Source: Streptomyces sp. NBC_00285 (lineage in GTDB: Bacteria > Actinomycetota > Actinomycetes > Streptomycetales > Streptomycetaceae). From it: 64,000 nucleotides of DNA. Positions 54,742 to 62,667 of this stretch are shown piece by piece. Location: contig NZ_CP108055.1 of the NCBI RefSeq assembly GCF_036174265.1, positions 10,199,656-10,263,655 of the forward strand, given 5' to 3'. Each line of letters starts with the position of its first letter. The first letter of the stretch is position 1. The position numbers were made by a program, and so were the translations under genes. Under the pieces are notes generated by a model. That model ran no database searches, was not told the origin of the DNA, and worked only from the letters and a program-made list of their open reading frames with translations.

Positions 54742-54887
54742 AGTTGTCGCGGCCACAGAGCAGGCACTCAGGACACGTGCGTTCTCACGCGGCGAGATGA
54801 GCAACGCACCCGGACGTGCCGTGATGGCCCGGATGGTGTTTCGCCACATCCAGAGGTCGGCCATTGCGCAGGTTCTGATAGCCGAAC

Positions 54888-55111
54888 TTACCGATATCGG
54901 CCAGGAGCCGGGTTTCGGGCCACTCGCTGCCGGTGGCCATGTAGAGGACGGCGGTGCGGTCGAGGTCGATGCCGTGCGCATCCGGGGCGGTGAGCATCTT
55001 GGCGATGTAGGCCGAGGAGTCAGCGCCGGCACCCCAGTTGATGATGGTGTCCAGGTCGTCGTCGGCGGCGCTGAGGCCGGGCAGTGACGGCGTGTACGTC
55101 GTACGGGGCAT
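54888..55111 (-). pseudogene. PAPS reductase-like gene, 5' part (interrupted)
   Basis: The minus strand encodes LDTIINWGAGADSSAYIAKM, the PP-loop in the form W-G-A-G-A-D-S-S, then AVLYMATGSEWPETRLLADIGK. The homology stops at the CGAAC junction, and the protein continues into element DNA (to 54785). The 3' part is at 45430-45904. Before the element arrived this was one gene, though the 3' part also carries its own frameshift. Confidence 0.75.
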
Positions 55112-55117
55112 GGCGGA

Positions 55118-55902
55118 TCACTCCTCGAGGGGCCGGTCCGTCAGCCGCTGGGCGGAGACGATGAGTAGGCGGTCGTCGGCGGGCCAGGGATCGCAGGACT
55201 CCCAGGAATCGCCCTGGGACAGCAGCACCACCTCGCCGGGCGCCGTGACGAGGCAGCACACGCCGCAGCCGCACGACGGGTCGAAGGGCTCGGGGTGGGC
55301 GATGTAGGGGGTGACGAAGTAGTCGGCTCCCTCCTCGCCGACCGCGGCCAGGAGCAGGTCGCCGTCCGCGACGTCGCCGGCGCGTGCGGCAGAGCGAGCG
55401 CGAGACGGGGGTCCGGGCTGTTGACGGCGAGCTGCCCGTCGATGAGGCAGGTGAACACGGAGGAAGTCCTCGTGGTTGGGAGGGTCCAGGAGGGCGAGCT
55501 GGTCAAGCGCTGTGACCAGCTCCGGGTCGGCGATCTCCTGGCCAGCGCTGTCTCCGGCGGGCGCACCACGCGCACCATGGTGCGGGTGTTCCTGAGGTCG
55601 GGGATGTCCTCGTTGGTCGTGAGCGCCGCCATAAACGGGTTCCACTCGATGGACATGCCGTCCGTGCTCATGCGCTCGATCGTTGTGAAGTAGGCCGCCA
55701 CGGGCGCGCGACCGCCGCGAGGCTGGGTGGCCGCAAACGCTGCGACCCGGCTGACCACGATCTGGCGCCAGGCTTCCTCGGTGGCCTCCACGACTTCGAC
55801 GGCCAGCGCGTCCAGAGCTGCTGGTGTGAGGCTGCGCAGCGCGTCGCGCACCGTCGCCGCGGTCGGCGCCGCCAGGGATGCGGCCAGTTCCTCGGTGTTC
55901 AT
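55118..55902 (-). pseudogene. Hypothetical gene with several frameshifts
   Basis: The N-terminal 110 or so residues (MNTEELAASLAAPTAATVRD, then EAWRQIVVSRVAAFAATQP) read in one frame. Then EIADPELVTALDQLALLDPP reads in a second, FTCLIDGQLAVNSPDPRLA back in the first, and GDVADGDLLLAAVGEEGADY to the end (including a CGCGVCC cluster) in the second again. Three compensating shifts at about 55550, 55450 and 55390 are needed for one protein of about 260 aa. It is expressed from promoter copy 1. Confidence 0.6.
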
Positions 55903-55936
55903 CGCGGGAGTCCTCCTCGGGCAGGCGTTTTAATGC

Positions 55937-55983
55937 AAATAATAGTGTCTCTTGATGGAAAGTGAACCCCCTCCGACCTGATG
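55937..55983 (-). promoter_or_regulatory. Promoter module, copy 1
   Basis: On the minus strand: GGTCGGAGGGGGTTCACT, a 16-bp spacer and TATTAT (-10 at 55939-55944, -35 at 55961-55966). It shares the TTCAC box and ACACTATTA core with three other copies. The start codon of the frameshifted gene lies about 35 bp downstream. Confidence 0.75.
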
Positions 55984-55985
55984 CT

Positions 55986-56681
55986 TTACGGCCAGTCGTG
56001 CTCTCGGCGGGGCGGTAGCGCGAAGGTGCGCCGGGGATCGATGCGCACACAGCGCTCGCAGTAGGCCGTGACGCGGTTGGCGGTGCACTCGCCCCACTGG
56101 CACTCGAAGCGCTCACGCGGCCCGCAGATGAGGCACCGCCACAGCGTGATCCCGTGCATCTCGCACGGCTTGTAGCGCGTGCGGGCGGGCAGCAACTCCA
56201 GTGCGGGGCGGGGGCGTTCGAGGCGCGCGACGTCGCCGGCCGGGAATGACTCGGCGCCGTCGTGTATCCAGCGGGGCGACAGATGGGCGTACCGCTCGGG
56301 CGTGGTGTAGTACGGCAGACCGGCCGGGCTGAACACCATGGCCAGATGGCCGCCGGAGACCAGGGTTTCCAGCCGGTCATGGCTGAACTCCCCGCACAGG
56401 GACAGCATTTCGTCCTGGCGCAGGCTGAAGCCGTACCCGTACCGGCGCAGGATCCGGCGCTCGGTGGCGGCCGGGCCCCACTGGGCGGCGTCGAGCTCTT
56501 CGACGGCCTCGATCGCGGCCGTCGGGTTGGCGGTCAGCTTGCGTGCCGAGTCCTCGGCGGCCGCACGGGTGGCGTGGCTGCTGAGCGCGTACCCGTGGAG
56601 CTGGTCCACGACCTGGTGGCGTCCCTCGTGCTCGGCGGCGGCATACCGGACGGGCCGCTGCTGGGTGCGGCGTCGGGGCAT
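55986..56681 (-). CDS. Hypothetical protein with cysteine-rich end
   Basis: This 231-aa protein has an alpha-helical N-terminal half (DQLHGYALSSHATRAAAED) and a helix-turn-helix-like RRYGYGFSLRQDEMLSLCGE. The C-terminal zinc-binding region contains CEMHGITLWRCLICG, then CQWGECTANRVTAYCERC. A good AGGGAG ribosome site supports the ATG at 56681. It belongs to the operon read from promoter copy 2. Family not recognised; the layout suggests a nucleic acid-binding protein. Confidence 0.6.
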   Translation of the reverse strand: MPRRRTQQRPVRYAAAEHEGRHQVVDQLHGYALSSHATRAAAEDSARKLTANPTAAIEAVEELDAAQWGPAATERRILRRYGYGFSLRQDEMLSLCGEFSHDRLETLVSGGHLAMVFSPAGLPYYTTPERYAHLSPRWIHDGAESFPAGDVARLERPRPALELLPARTRYKPCEMHGITLWRCLICGPRERFECQWGECTANRVTAYCERCVRIDPRRTFALPPRREHDWP

Positions 56682-56739
56682 GGCGGAGCTCCCTCTGCGC
56701 AAGGGGCGGGAGGTGGCGGGGCGGCCGGCCGGGCGGGGG

Positions 56740-56979
56740 TCACCGCCTGGGTAGCGGCCTGTAGGCGGAGAAGACGTAGTGGCCCAGCTCGCGCAGCATG
56801 CCGGCGGTGCCGTCCACGGCCGCGGGGTCGTGATCGGCCTGACGGGTGTACGCCTCGATTTCGTTGTTCCAGGCGAAGCCCTGGGCGGCAAGGGACTGTT
56901 CGGTGGCGGGCGTGAGGTCGTCTGAGGACTGCGGAGCGGCAACGAGTCCGTGAGCGGGGTCGGGTACGACGAGGAACAC
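56740..56979 (-). CDS. 79-aa hypothetical protein
   Basis: It starts at GTG with AAGGAG close upstream. The product contains SSDDLTPATEQSLAAQGFAW and a C-terminal AGMLRELGHYVFSAYRPLP. It resembles small plasmid proteins of actinobacteria but no family is assigned. Confidence 0.5.
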   Translation of the reverse strand: MFLVVPDPAHGLVAAPQSSDDLTPATEQSLAAQGFAWNNEIEAYTRQADHDPAAVDGTAGMLRELGHYVFSAYRPLPRR

Positions 56980-57040
56980 CGGACTCCTTCCGTGTGGGCT
57001 GCCCTGGTCGGGGCGGCCCACGGACGGGGCGGATGGCTGG

Positions 57041-57385
57041 TCAGCGGGTGACGGTGACGGTGTAGTCGGCGTCCAGGACGGCGAGCGCGGCACGGATGGA
57101 CGCGCGGGTCTCCGTGCTCGGGGCCGAGTAGGGGAAGTCCAGGGCGAGCACCGCGTCGTCCAGGTCGTCGTCGGACAGCGGCAGCGTGTGCCCGCTGCGG
57201 TAGAGAGCGACTGCGGTCGCCGTGGCGACACGGACGCGGTTGTAGGCGATGGCCTCCCCGGCCGTGACGTCGGTGCCGAATGCTTCGCGCGCGGTGGGCG
57301 GCAGTTCCGCGATCCCGGCGGCGAACCGGCGGGCGGGAATGCGCAGATGTGCCGGTCGCAGGGCGCGGCGCAGCGTTCCAAGCAT
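57041..57385 (-). CDS. 114-aa hypothetical protein
   Basis: It is the first gene after promoter copy 2. A basic N-terminus (MLGTLRRALRPAHLRIPARRF) is followed by a helical acidic domain with SDDDLDDAVLALDFPYS. No known motif. Confidence 0.55.
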   Translation of the reverse strand: MLGTLRRALRPAHLRIPARRFAAGIAELPPTAREAFGTDVTAGEAIAYNRVRVATATAVALYRSGHTLPLSDDDLDDAVLALDFPYSAPSTETRASIRAALAVLDADYTVTVTR

Positions 57386-57467
57386 GGCAACTCCTGGGAC
57401 TGAAGGGGGAAGGGGGCTGTCAGCCGGTGAATGAGGGGGGAGGTGACGGCGCCCCCTCGGCCCACTA

Positions 57468-57514
57468 CTAGTAATAGTGTGAGCTAGGAGGGTGTGAACC
57501 CGCCCCTGACCTGC
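57468..57514 (-). promoter_or_regulatory. Promoter module, copy 2
   Basis: On the minus strand: GGTCAGGGGCGGGTTCACA, a 16-bp spacer and TATTAC (-10 at 57471-57476, -35 at 57493-57498). The core is the same as in the copies at 55.9, 60.2 and 63.9 kb. It drives the genes at 57385-55986. Confidence 0.8.
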
Positions 57515-57520
57515 TCTTTT

Positions 57521-58132
57521 TCACTCCCGTGACGCCAGGGTGAACGCGGCCAGCATGGCAATCACGGAGCTGGGGCGCCCGGACGCTTCGGCCTGCACCC
57601 TCTCACCGGAGGGGCCGACCAGCACGGTGGCGCTGTCGACCTGGACGGGGCCGTGCTCGCCGGGCGGCCTGGTGTCGTGCTGCCAGATGATCCGGGTGTG
57701 CCGGTACTGCTCGTCGATCCGGGCCCCGGGGAGTGCGCCGGCCACGGCTTCGGTGACGGCGCGGCGGCTGCTCTCCTCTGCCTCCTGCCGTGCGGCGATT
57801 TCGGCGGCCTGCTGTGCGGCCTCGGCGTGCAGGGGGTACAGCCGCCGGGTGATCTCACGGGCCACGTGGCGGGCGCTGCGGGCTGTGACCCCGATCGACG
57901 GTGCGATCATCTTGGTCTCGTCTGGCAGTGCGGCGTGGATCTTCAAGCGGTCAGGGTGGCGGTCGTCGGGCTGGCACAGGCGCAGGGCGCGGCCGTCTCC
58001 GTCGACGATGAACCGTCCCAAACCGCCGTCGTAGTTGGTGAGTTCGGCCGTACGGCAGTGCGTACCCAGCTCCCGCGCCACTTCGTCGGCGAACGCGTTG
58101 AACTGCTCCTGTGTAATCAACTCGCATGTCAT
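57521..58132 (-). CDS. Hypothetical protein
   Basis: This 203-aa protein has a beta-rich N-terminal half (GRFIVDGDGRALRLCQPDD), a helical middle with ARSARHVAREITRRLYPLHA and a coiled Ala/Glu stretch. It is the last gene of the six-gene operon read from promoter copy 3, ending just before promoter copy 2. No family assigned. Confidence 0.55.
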   Translation of the reverse strand: MTCELITQEQFNAFADEVARELGTHCRTAELTNYDGGLGRFIVDGDGRALRLCQPDDRHPDRLKIHAALPDETKMIAPSIGVTARSARHVAREITRRLYPLHAEAAQQAAEIAARQEAEESSRRAVTEAVAGALPGARIDEQYRHTRIIWQHDTRPPGEHGPVQVDSATVLVGPSGERVQAEASGRPSSVIAMLAAFTLASRE

Positions 58133-58142
58133 GGCGCTCTGT

Positions 58143-58343
58143 TCACTCCTTCGGATGGCTGGGGGGTGTGCTCGGGGCGGGGTTCCGCGTGCCCTGGTCG
58201 TGGATCTCGGCATCGCGGCGGGCGTCCTCGGCGGTGTATCCGGTGTCGCACCATGCGTGGCACAGCTGGCCTGGGGGTGCGCCGCACGTCTCGCACCGGT
58301 CGTCGAAGTCCTCCGGGCGCCATGGGCGCAGCTGGCCGCTCAC
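58143..58343 (-). CDS. 66-aa zinc-knuckle protein
   Basis: The GTG start overlaps the stop codon of the upstream gene (GTGA), with GGGAGAG before it. The product contains CETCGAPPGQLCHAWCDTGY, a C-x2-C-x7-C-x3-C pattern that likely binds zinc, as in small phage/plasmid zinc-finger proteins of actinobacteria. Confidence 0.6.
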   Translation of the reverse strand: MSGQLRPWRPEDFDDRCETCGAPPGQLCHAWCDTGYTAEDARRDAEIHDQGTRNPAPSTPPSHPKE

Positions 58344-59050
58344 GTGGGGCTCTCCCGGATGTGGTCGGCCAGAGCACGGGCGGACATGACGGGGCTCTGG
58401 TGGGGCGGGGCGGCTCGGACGGCCCGCCACAGATTCGACGGCTGCCACGGGTCGAAGTCGATTCCGGCGACGGGCCGGATGGACCACTGGCGGCCGGGGG
58501 GGCCGGTGACGGTGTACGTCAGACGCCGTGGGGTGGCCCGGCGTCCGTTGTCCTCCCAGGAAAGGCCGGCGGCCGTGAGCGCGCTGCCCAGCTCGTTGCG
58601 GCGCGACCGGGTGATGTGCTCGAACTCGGCCGGGATCAGGTGGAAGTCGGCCATGTCGTGGCCCCGCCACTCCTCCTCGTGGCCGTCCTCGCGGGTGACG
58701 ACATACACGCAGGCCTGCTGCTGGAGGGGGCGGCCTCCCCACGTCCATACGCGCTGGGAGCTGGTGACCTCCCACACGCCCTCAGGGCTGCGCAGCTGCT
58801 CACCCACCCGGAGCGGACGGGGCGGCTGGGTGTGGAAGCTGCGGGGGCCGGGCGTCAGACCGTTGTCCTTGAGATCGGCGCACTGCGAGCACATCCATGC
58901 GGTCTCGCCGTGAAGCCGGTGGATGGCCCAGCAGTCGGTGTAGCAGGTCGAGCACACGAACCGGCAGTCCGCAGAGGCGAGGACCGTTGCCATGTACGTC
59001 AAGCGGGGCAAGCGGCTGATGACCATGCCGAAGTGGCGTCCGGCGGACAC
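58340..59050 (-). CDS. Hypothetical protein with CxxC pairs
   Basis: This 236-aa protein starts at GTG with GGAGAAACC upstream. The N-terminus has FVCSTCYTDCWA and MCSQCADL, two C-x-x-C pairs about 25 residues apart, a likely zinc ribbon. The middle is beta-rich (EGVWEVTSSQRVWTWGG) and the end helical. It is coupled to the 66-aa gene. No family recognised. Confidence 0.58.
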   Translation of the reverse strand: MSAGRHFGMVISRLPRLTYMATVLASADCRFVCSTCYTDCWAIHRLHGETAWMCSQCADLKDNGLTPGPRSFHTQPPRPLRVGEQLRSPEGVWEVTSSQRVWTWGGRPLQQQACVYVVTREDGHEEEWRGHDMADFHLIPAEFEHITRSRRNELGSALTAAGLSWEDNGRRATPRRLTYTVTGPPGRQWSIRPVAGIDFDPWQPSNLWRAVRAAPPHQSPVMSARALADHIRESPT

Positions 59051-59100
59051 GGTTTCTCCTTCCAGGGGGGGTGAGCGACGCGAGCGGCCTGCCGGACGAG

Positions 59101-59472
59101 TCAGGGTGCGGCGGTCCACAGAGGGAGGCCGGTGGTGGTGCGGGCGCTGATGCCGGGGCGCTCGGGCACCTCGCGGTAGTCGGACACCTTCACGTAGCCG
59201 CCCCGTTCGGTGTCGAGGCGGACCGGGGCGCCCTCCCATTCCCACTGCTCGATGAGTTCCGCGGGGAGGTTCTCGACGTTGTCGGCCTCGACCTGTACGG
59301 CCCACGCGGTCAGCTCCTCGCCGTACTCCCGCCGCCACTCCCGCAGAACGGTGAAGAGGTGGGCGAAGTCGTCGACCAGGGCCAGGGCGCGCGCCTGGTC
59401 GGGGGCGGGGTCCTCGGCGTAGGTCGGCGCATCGGGGCGGGTGCGCTCACCGAGGCTCATCAGCCAACGCAT
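59101..59472 (-). CDS. 123-aa hypothetical protein
   Basis: A helical acidic protein (ARALALVDDFAHLFTVLREW, then ENLPAELIEQWEWEGAPVRL) in the operon from promoter copy 3. No motif of known function. Confidence 0.55.
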   Translation of the reverse strand: MRWLMSLGERTRPDAPTYAEDPAPDQARALALVDDFAHLFTVLREWRREYGEELTAWAVQVEADNVENLPAELIEQWEWEGAPVRLDTERGGYVKVSDYREVPERPGISARTTTGLPLWTAAP

Positions 59473-59503
59473 GATCGGGGCTCCTGTCTTCGGTGTCGGA
59501 TGG

Positions 59504-59839
59504 TCACGCGGCGGTACGGGCGGGTGCGTTGCCCATGTAGGCGGTGTCGATCTCGTCGGGCCACTCGCAGTCGACGCACGGGAGGCGCTCGCACCACCGC
59601 CAGTCGTGGCCGTGGGGGCAGCGGGGCGCCCGGTAGGTGACGTGCACGACGGCCGAGTACGTGAAGTGCGCGTGGTCGACCGGGTCGGCGTACTGGTGGC
59701 GGACGGAGTTGGAGTCGTCGAGGTGCTCGGTGACGGTGAAGACGGTGATCTCGTGGCGTGTGTTGTCGAGGTCGGTGGTGATGTAGCGGTCGCCGGTTTC
59801 GAGGGTGCGGGCGTACTGCCGGCCGGTACTCAGGGCCAT
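59504..59839 (-). CDS. Hypothetical protein with Cys/His cluster
   Basis: About 111 aa from the ATG at 59839; a TTG at 59860 with a GGGGGCG site is an alternative start. A beta-rich N-terminal half (DRYITTDLDNTRHEITVFTV) is followed by a cluster CPHGHDWRWCERLPCVDC that may bind zinc. Confidence 0.5.
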   Translation of the reverse strand: MALSTGRQYARTLETGDRYITTDLDNTRHEITVFTVTEHLDDSNSVRHQYADPVDHAHFTYSAVVHVTYRAPRCPHGHDWRWCERLPCVDCEWPDEIDTAYMGNAPARTAA

Positions 59840-59913
59840 CTCGGGAGCCTTCGTGGTCAAGCGCCCCCGGGATCACGGGCTGAGCGTGTGGGCGAGGGGT
59901 GAGGGGCGGTGGG

Positions 59914-60156
59914 TCAGGGGCGGCCGGACGGCTCGGGCTTGCAGTAGCGGTAGAGGAACCGCGCGGCCCACGTGCGGCTGGTGAAGCCGGGGATGCCGCC
60001 GCTGCCGGGGCGGTTGCCGGGAAACTCGGCCACCCACGCGCAGACGCCGTTCGGGTCGTGCCAGACGACCCCGTAACAGGTGCTGCGATCTTGACGGTCA
60101 AGAACCCGGCGGCCGAACGAGCCGGTGTTGGCGGCGAACGTGAGCTGCTCGGTCAC
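59914..60156 (-). CDS. 80-aa hypothetical protein
   Basis: First gene after promoter copy 3. It contains SFGRRVLDRQDRSTCYGVVW and TWAARFLYRYC. It is small and basic/aromatic, with no known family. Confidence 0.5.
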   Translation of the reverse strand: MTEQLTFAANTGSFGRRVLDRQDRSTCYGVVWHDPNGVCAWVAEFPGNRPGSGGIPGFTSRTWAARFLYRYCKPEPSGRP

Positions 60157-60180
60157 GGCGGTTCCTTCAGTCCGGGGCGG

Positions 60181-60224
60181 GTGCGAGAGGGGGCGGGGCA
60201 GGACTTGTGACGCCCCTCTCGCAC
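60181..60224 (-). promoter_or_regulatory. Leader hairpin after promoter copy 3
   Basis: GTGCGAGAGGGG and CCCCTCTCGCAC form a perfect 12-bp inverted repeat with a 20-nt loop, between the -10 element of promoter copy 3 and the first start codon. It could act as an attenuator, RNA stabiliser or operator. Confidence 0.55.
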
Positions 60225-60227
60225 TTT

Positions 60228-60274
60228 TAATAATAGTGTTTCTAGGGTGGGTGTGAACCCGCCCCTGACCTGCG
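60228..60274 (-). promoter_or_regulatory. Promoter module, copy 3
   Basis: On the minus strand: GGTCAGGGGCGGGTTCACA, a 16-bp spacer and TATTAT (-10 at 60230-60235, -35 at 60252-60257). It drives a run of six short genes down to 57521. Confidence 0.8.
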
Positions 60275-60288
60275 CTTTCCTCCGTCTG

Positions 60289-61090
60289 TCAGGGGGTGCC
60301 GACCAGGGCCGGGCGGCGGCCGCGCGGGCGCCTGCGCTGCTGGGCACGCAGGGAGTCGGCTTCCTCCTGGGCGCGGCGGGCGCGCTCGTGCTCCTCGGCG
60401 GCCGCGCTGACGCAGTAGGGGGCCCACCACTGCAACCCCCTGATCTTCTGGGTCAGTGAGTCGGGGCGGTCGGCCAGCATCAGCAGCAGGACCGGGTCCG
60501 GGGAGAAAGAGAGCCACCGTGCGGCGGTCCGCCATGCGGCCTCGGCGGCCTTCCGCTCCGGGAGCGCGGTACGGGCCTCGCGCTCCAGGCGGACGGCTTC
60601 GGCCTGGTGGCAGGAGGCGGACCAGGTGAGGAAGCGCAGCAGGCCGGGGGTGTCACGCTGCCGTGAGGCCTCCAGGATCGCGGGCAGGTCGGCGCGCTGC
60701 GCGACGTGCTCGGCGCAGCCGCGCAGGACGGCGGTGAGTACCGCTTCCGTCTTCTCTGATGGCGGGTGATCAGCGGCGGACGGCAGCGGATATACCGAGA
60801 CCCCGGGGCGGCCGGTGCTGTCGCGGTAGAGGGTCAGGCTGCCGTGGTAGCCGGTGCGGCCGCGGGAGGTCCTCGTCGGGGGCGGTGGTCTTGAAGGCGT
60901 TGACGGGGCCGAGACAGGCGCGGACGGCGGTGAACTGGTCCCAGCGGTGAGGGTCGGTGGTGCCGGTGACGTGCACGCTGCCGCGCATCGCTCCGCCCAG
61001 CTCGAACACGACGGCGTCGGCGTGGCGGGGGCCGGCGGTGGCGCGCACGGGGCCGGCGGGCGTGTCGATGGTCAGGATCGGACTGGTCAT
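60289..61090 (-). pseudogene. Hypothetical gene, frameshifted near 60880
   Basis: The N-terminal part (MTSPILTIDTPAGPVRATAG, then AMRGSVHVTGTTDPHRWDQF) reads from 61090. Near 60880 the frame shifts, and the adjacent frame continues RTGYHGSLTLYRDSTGRPGV, then LRGCAEHVAQRADLPAILEA and LTQKIRGLQWWAPYCVSAAA to a stop codon at 60289. The two parts together give about 265 aa with consistent composition, so one base is missing or extra. Unknown family of plasmid-borne Streptomyces proteins. Confidence 0.6.
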
Positions 61091-61210
61091 GGGCTGCGAC
61101 TCCTCGGGACTCGACCGGGTGGGCTGAGGGGGCGTGCCGCCCCGCACTCGCCGAAGGGGAGGGTGCGGGCGCGGGGCGGTAGTCGGCCAGTGGCGCGCTG
61201 GCCGGGGCGG

Positions 61211-61248
61211 CCGTCCACGCCCCCGTACCGGGGGAGGGGCGTGGACGG
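61211..61248 (-). terminator. Hairpin terminator
   Basis: CCGTCCACGCCCC and GGGGCGTGGACGG form a perfect 13-bp stem directly downstream of the 68-aa gene. Confidence 0.65.
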
Positions 61249-61260
61249 CGTCTGCGGGGG

Positions 61261-61467
61261 TTACTCCTTCGGCGGCTTGTGTCGGCGGAGGGTGCCCCGG
61301 TCGGTCAGGCTGGGGCGGCGGCCACAGGGACAGTCCGCGTAGCGGCGGCCGTGCATCTTGAAGAACTTCCCGCCGAGCGCATGGCCGTTGACCTGCTCGA
61401 TCGTGCCGGAAACCGGCTTGGTGTTGGTGCAGTAGCCGTCCGGCGTGACGGCGGGCTTGTCGCTCAT
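61261..61467 (-). CDS. 68-aa hypothetical protein
   Basis: The ATG overlaps the stop codon of the upstream gene (ATGA). It contains GKFFKMHGRRYADCPCGRRP, with a small C-x-C pair and basic tail. It is probably a DNA- or RNA-binding small protein; no family assigned. Confidence 0.55.
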   Translation of the reverse strand: MSDKPAVTPDGYCTNTKPVSGTIEQVNGHALGGKFFKMHGRRYADCPCGRRPSLTDRGTLRRHKPPKE

Positions 61468-61937
61468 GAGCGCTCCTCGGCGGTCCCGTGGGGGCGGTGC
61501 AGGACGGGGGCGTGACAGACCACGTGCGGCGCGGCGTCGTCTGCGGGGAGGGACGTGGCGGCCTTGTGGAGTTCGGCTGTGTCCATGGGGTGCAGCCATC
61601 CGGCCCGTACCTCCCACCCGCACGTGCGTATGCCTGCGTCGGCGGTCGTGGCGACCAGGACGGCGTCACGCACGGTGCTGTTCTCCAGCGCGAACGTCAG
61701 CAGTACGAAGAACTGCACGTACTCCTCGGCGGAGTGATCCACGTGACACGATCCCGGCTCGACGGTCACGTACAGGTCGGCGCTCACCTCCGTGCCGTCC
61801 GTGCGCTCGGCGTTGATGTGCAGCTCGTGGCTTCCCTCTCCGAGGGCCGGGAACAACGCGGTCAGCGCGTGCAGGGCGCGGCCCATGGCGGACGCCGTGG
61901 CGGCGTTGTCGGGCCGTGGGAGCTCCGGTTCAGGCAT
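61464..61937 (-). CDS. Hypothetical protein, tandem paralogue A
   Basis: This 157-aa protein shares with the next gene upstream the segment VLVATTADAGIRTCGWEVRA and the motif GWLHPMDTAEL. It should fold as an alpha/beta domain with an N-terminal helix (AMGRALHALTALFPAL). It overlaps both neighbours by a few bases. Function unknown. Confidence 0.6.
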   Translation of the reverse strand: MPEPELPRPDNAATASAMGRALHALTALFPALGEGSHELHINAERTDGTEVSADLYVTVEPGSCHVDHSAEEYVQFFVLLTFALENSTVRDAVLVATTADAGIRTCGWEVRAGWLHPMDTAELHKAATSLPADDAAPHVVCHAPVLHRPHGTAEERS

Positions 61938-62418
61938 GCGGGGCCTCCTCGTCGGAGTCGGGGAGCTGGATGAGAACGGGGGCGGGGTAGACCTCACGTT
62001 CTACGGCGGCGACGTCGGGGCACGGAATGACGGCGGCCTGGAGTTCGTCCGTGTCCATGGGGTGAAGCCACCCGTCACGCACGGACCAGCCGCACGCGCG
62101 GGGGGTGGGCTCTGCGGCCGTGGTGGCGATCAGGACGGCGCTGCGCATCGTGCTGCCCTCCAGCGCGAACACCAGCAGCATGCGCAGGGCGCAGAACTCG
62201 TCTTCGTCCAGGACGGCCAGGCGCAGCGGCTCCATGCCGATCGAGAGATCAGTTCGGCCCGTGACGAACGCGTTGTCGGTCCGCTCGGCCACGAGGTTCA
62301 GCGTGTGCTCACCGTCTCCGAGTGCCTGGAACACGGCGGAAAGGGCGGTCAGGGTGCGGCTCATGGCGGCCGCGATGGCGTCGTCTCCGGGGTGGGTGAT
62401 CTCCGGGCGTGCAGACAT
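61930..62418 (-). CDS. Hypothetical protein, tandem paralogue B
   Basis: This 162-aa protein parallels the preceding entry along its whole length: AMSRTLTALSAVFQALGDGE, then LIATTAAEPTPRACGWSVRD and GWLHPMDTDEL. The pair arose by tandem duplication. No enzyme motif is seen. Confidence 0.6.
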   Translation of the reverse strand: MSARPEITHPGDDAIAAAMSRTLTALSAVFQALGDGEHTLNLVAERTDNAFVTGRTDLSIGMEPLRLAVLDEDEFCALRMLLVFALEGSTMRSAVLIATTAAEPTPRACGWSVRDGWLHPMDTDELQAAVIPCPDVAAVEREVYPAPVLIQLPDSDEEAPHA

Positions 62419-62614
62419 GAGGACTCCTCACGGGGCGGGGCGGTGGGCGACGGAGGCCGGCTGCACTGCGCCCCTGGGCACAACGGGCTTCTTGTGGGCG
62501 CGCGGGCGGCTCCGTCGACGCGTCGCGCTGCCGCTACGCGGCAGAGGCGGGGCGGGCGCGCTCCGCGCTCCCTGCGGGGCTGGGTCGCGCGCTCCGCGCT
62601 CTGGGACGGTCGGA

Positions 62615-62661
62615 CCCGTGCGGGCCGGGCTGGGCTGGGGGAGTTGCCCGGCCCGCACGGG
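62615..62661 (-). terminator. Hairpin terminator after the DUF932 gene
   Basis: CCCGTGCGGGCCGGG and CCCGGCCCGCACGGG form a perfect 15-bp stem just downstream of the DUF932 stop codon. A direct repeat GCGCGCTCCGCGCTC (about 62557 and 62588) follows. Confidence 0.7.
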
Positions 62662-62667
62662 GGTCTG

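Larger units (their letters stand above)
45900..54887. mobile_element. Recombinase-borne integrative element
   Basis: A segment of about 9 kb with a tyrosine recombinase at its left end, a helix-turn-helix protein, a large zinc-ribbon protein and a two-gene cargo. It separates the two halves of one PAPS-reductase-like gene. The 5-bp word CGAAC (plus strand) occurs at both junctions (45900-45904 and 54883-54887), and joining the flanks through one copy restores the frame as LLADIGKFEFMIPLL. A 5-bp core is short, so the exact crossover is tentative. Confidence 0.72.

Noticed and set aside
54785..54880. Continuation of the PP-loop gene past the junction (NLRNGRPLDVAKHH segment)
   Set aside because: It departs from the family exactly at the CGAAC word, and the matching downstream part is found at 45900, so this stretch belongs to the element end.
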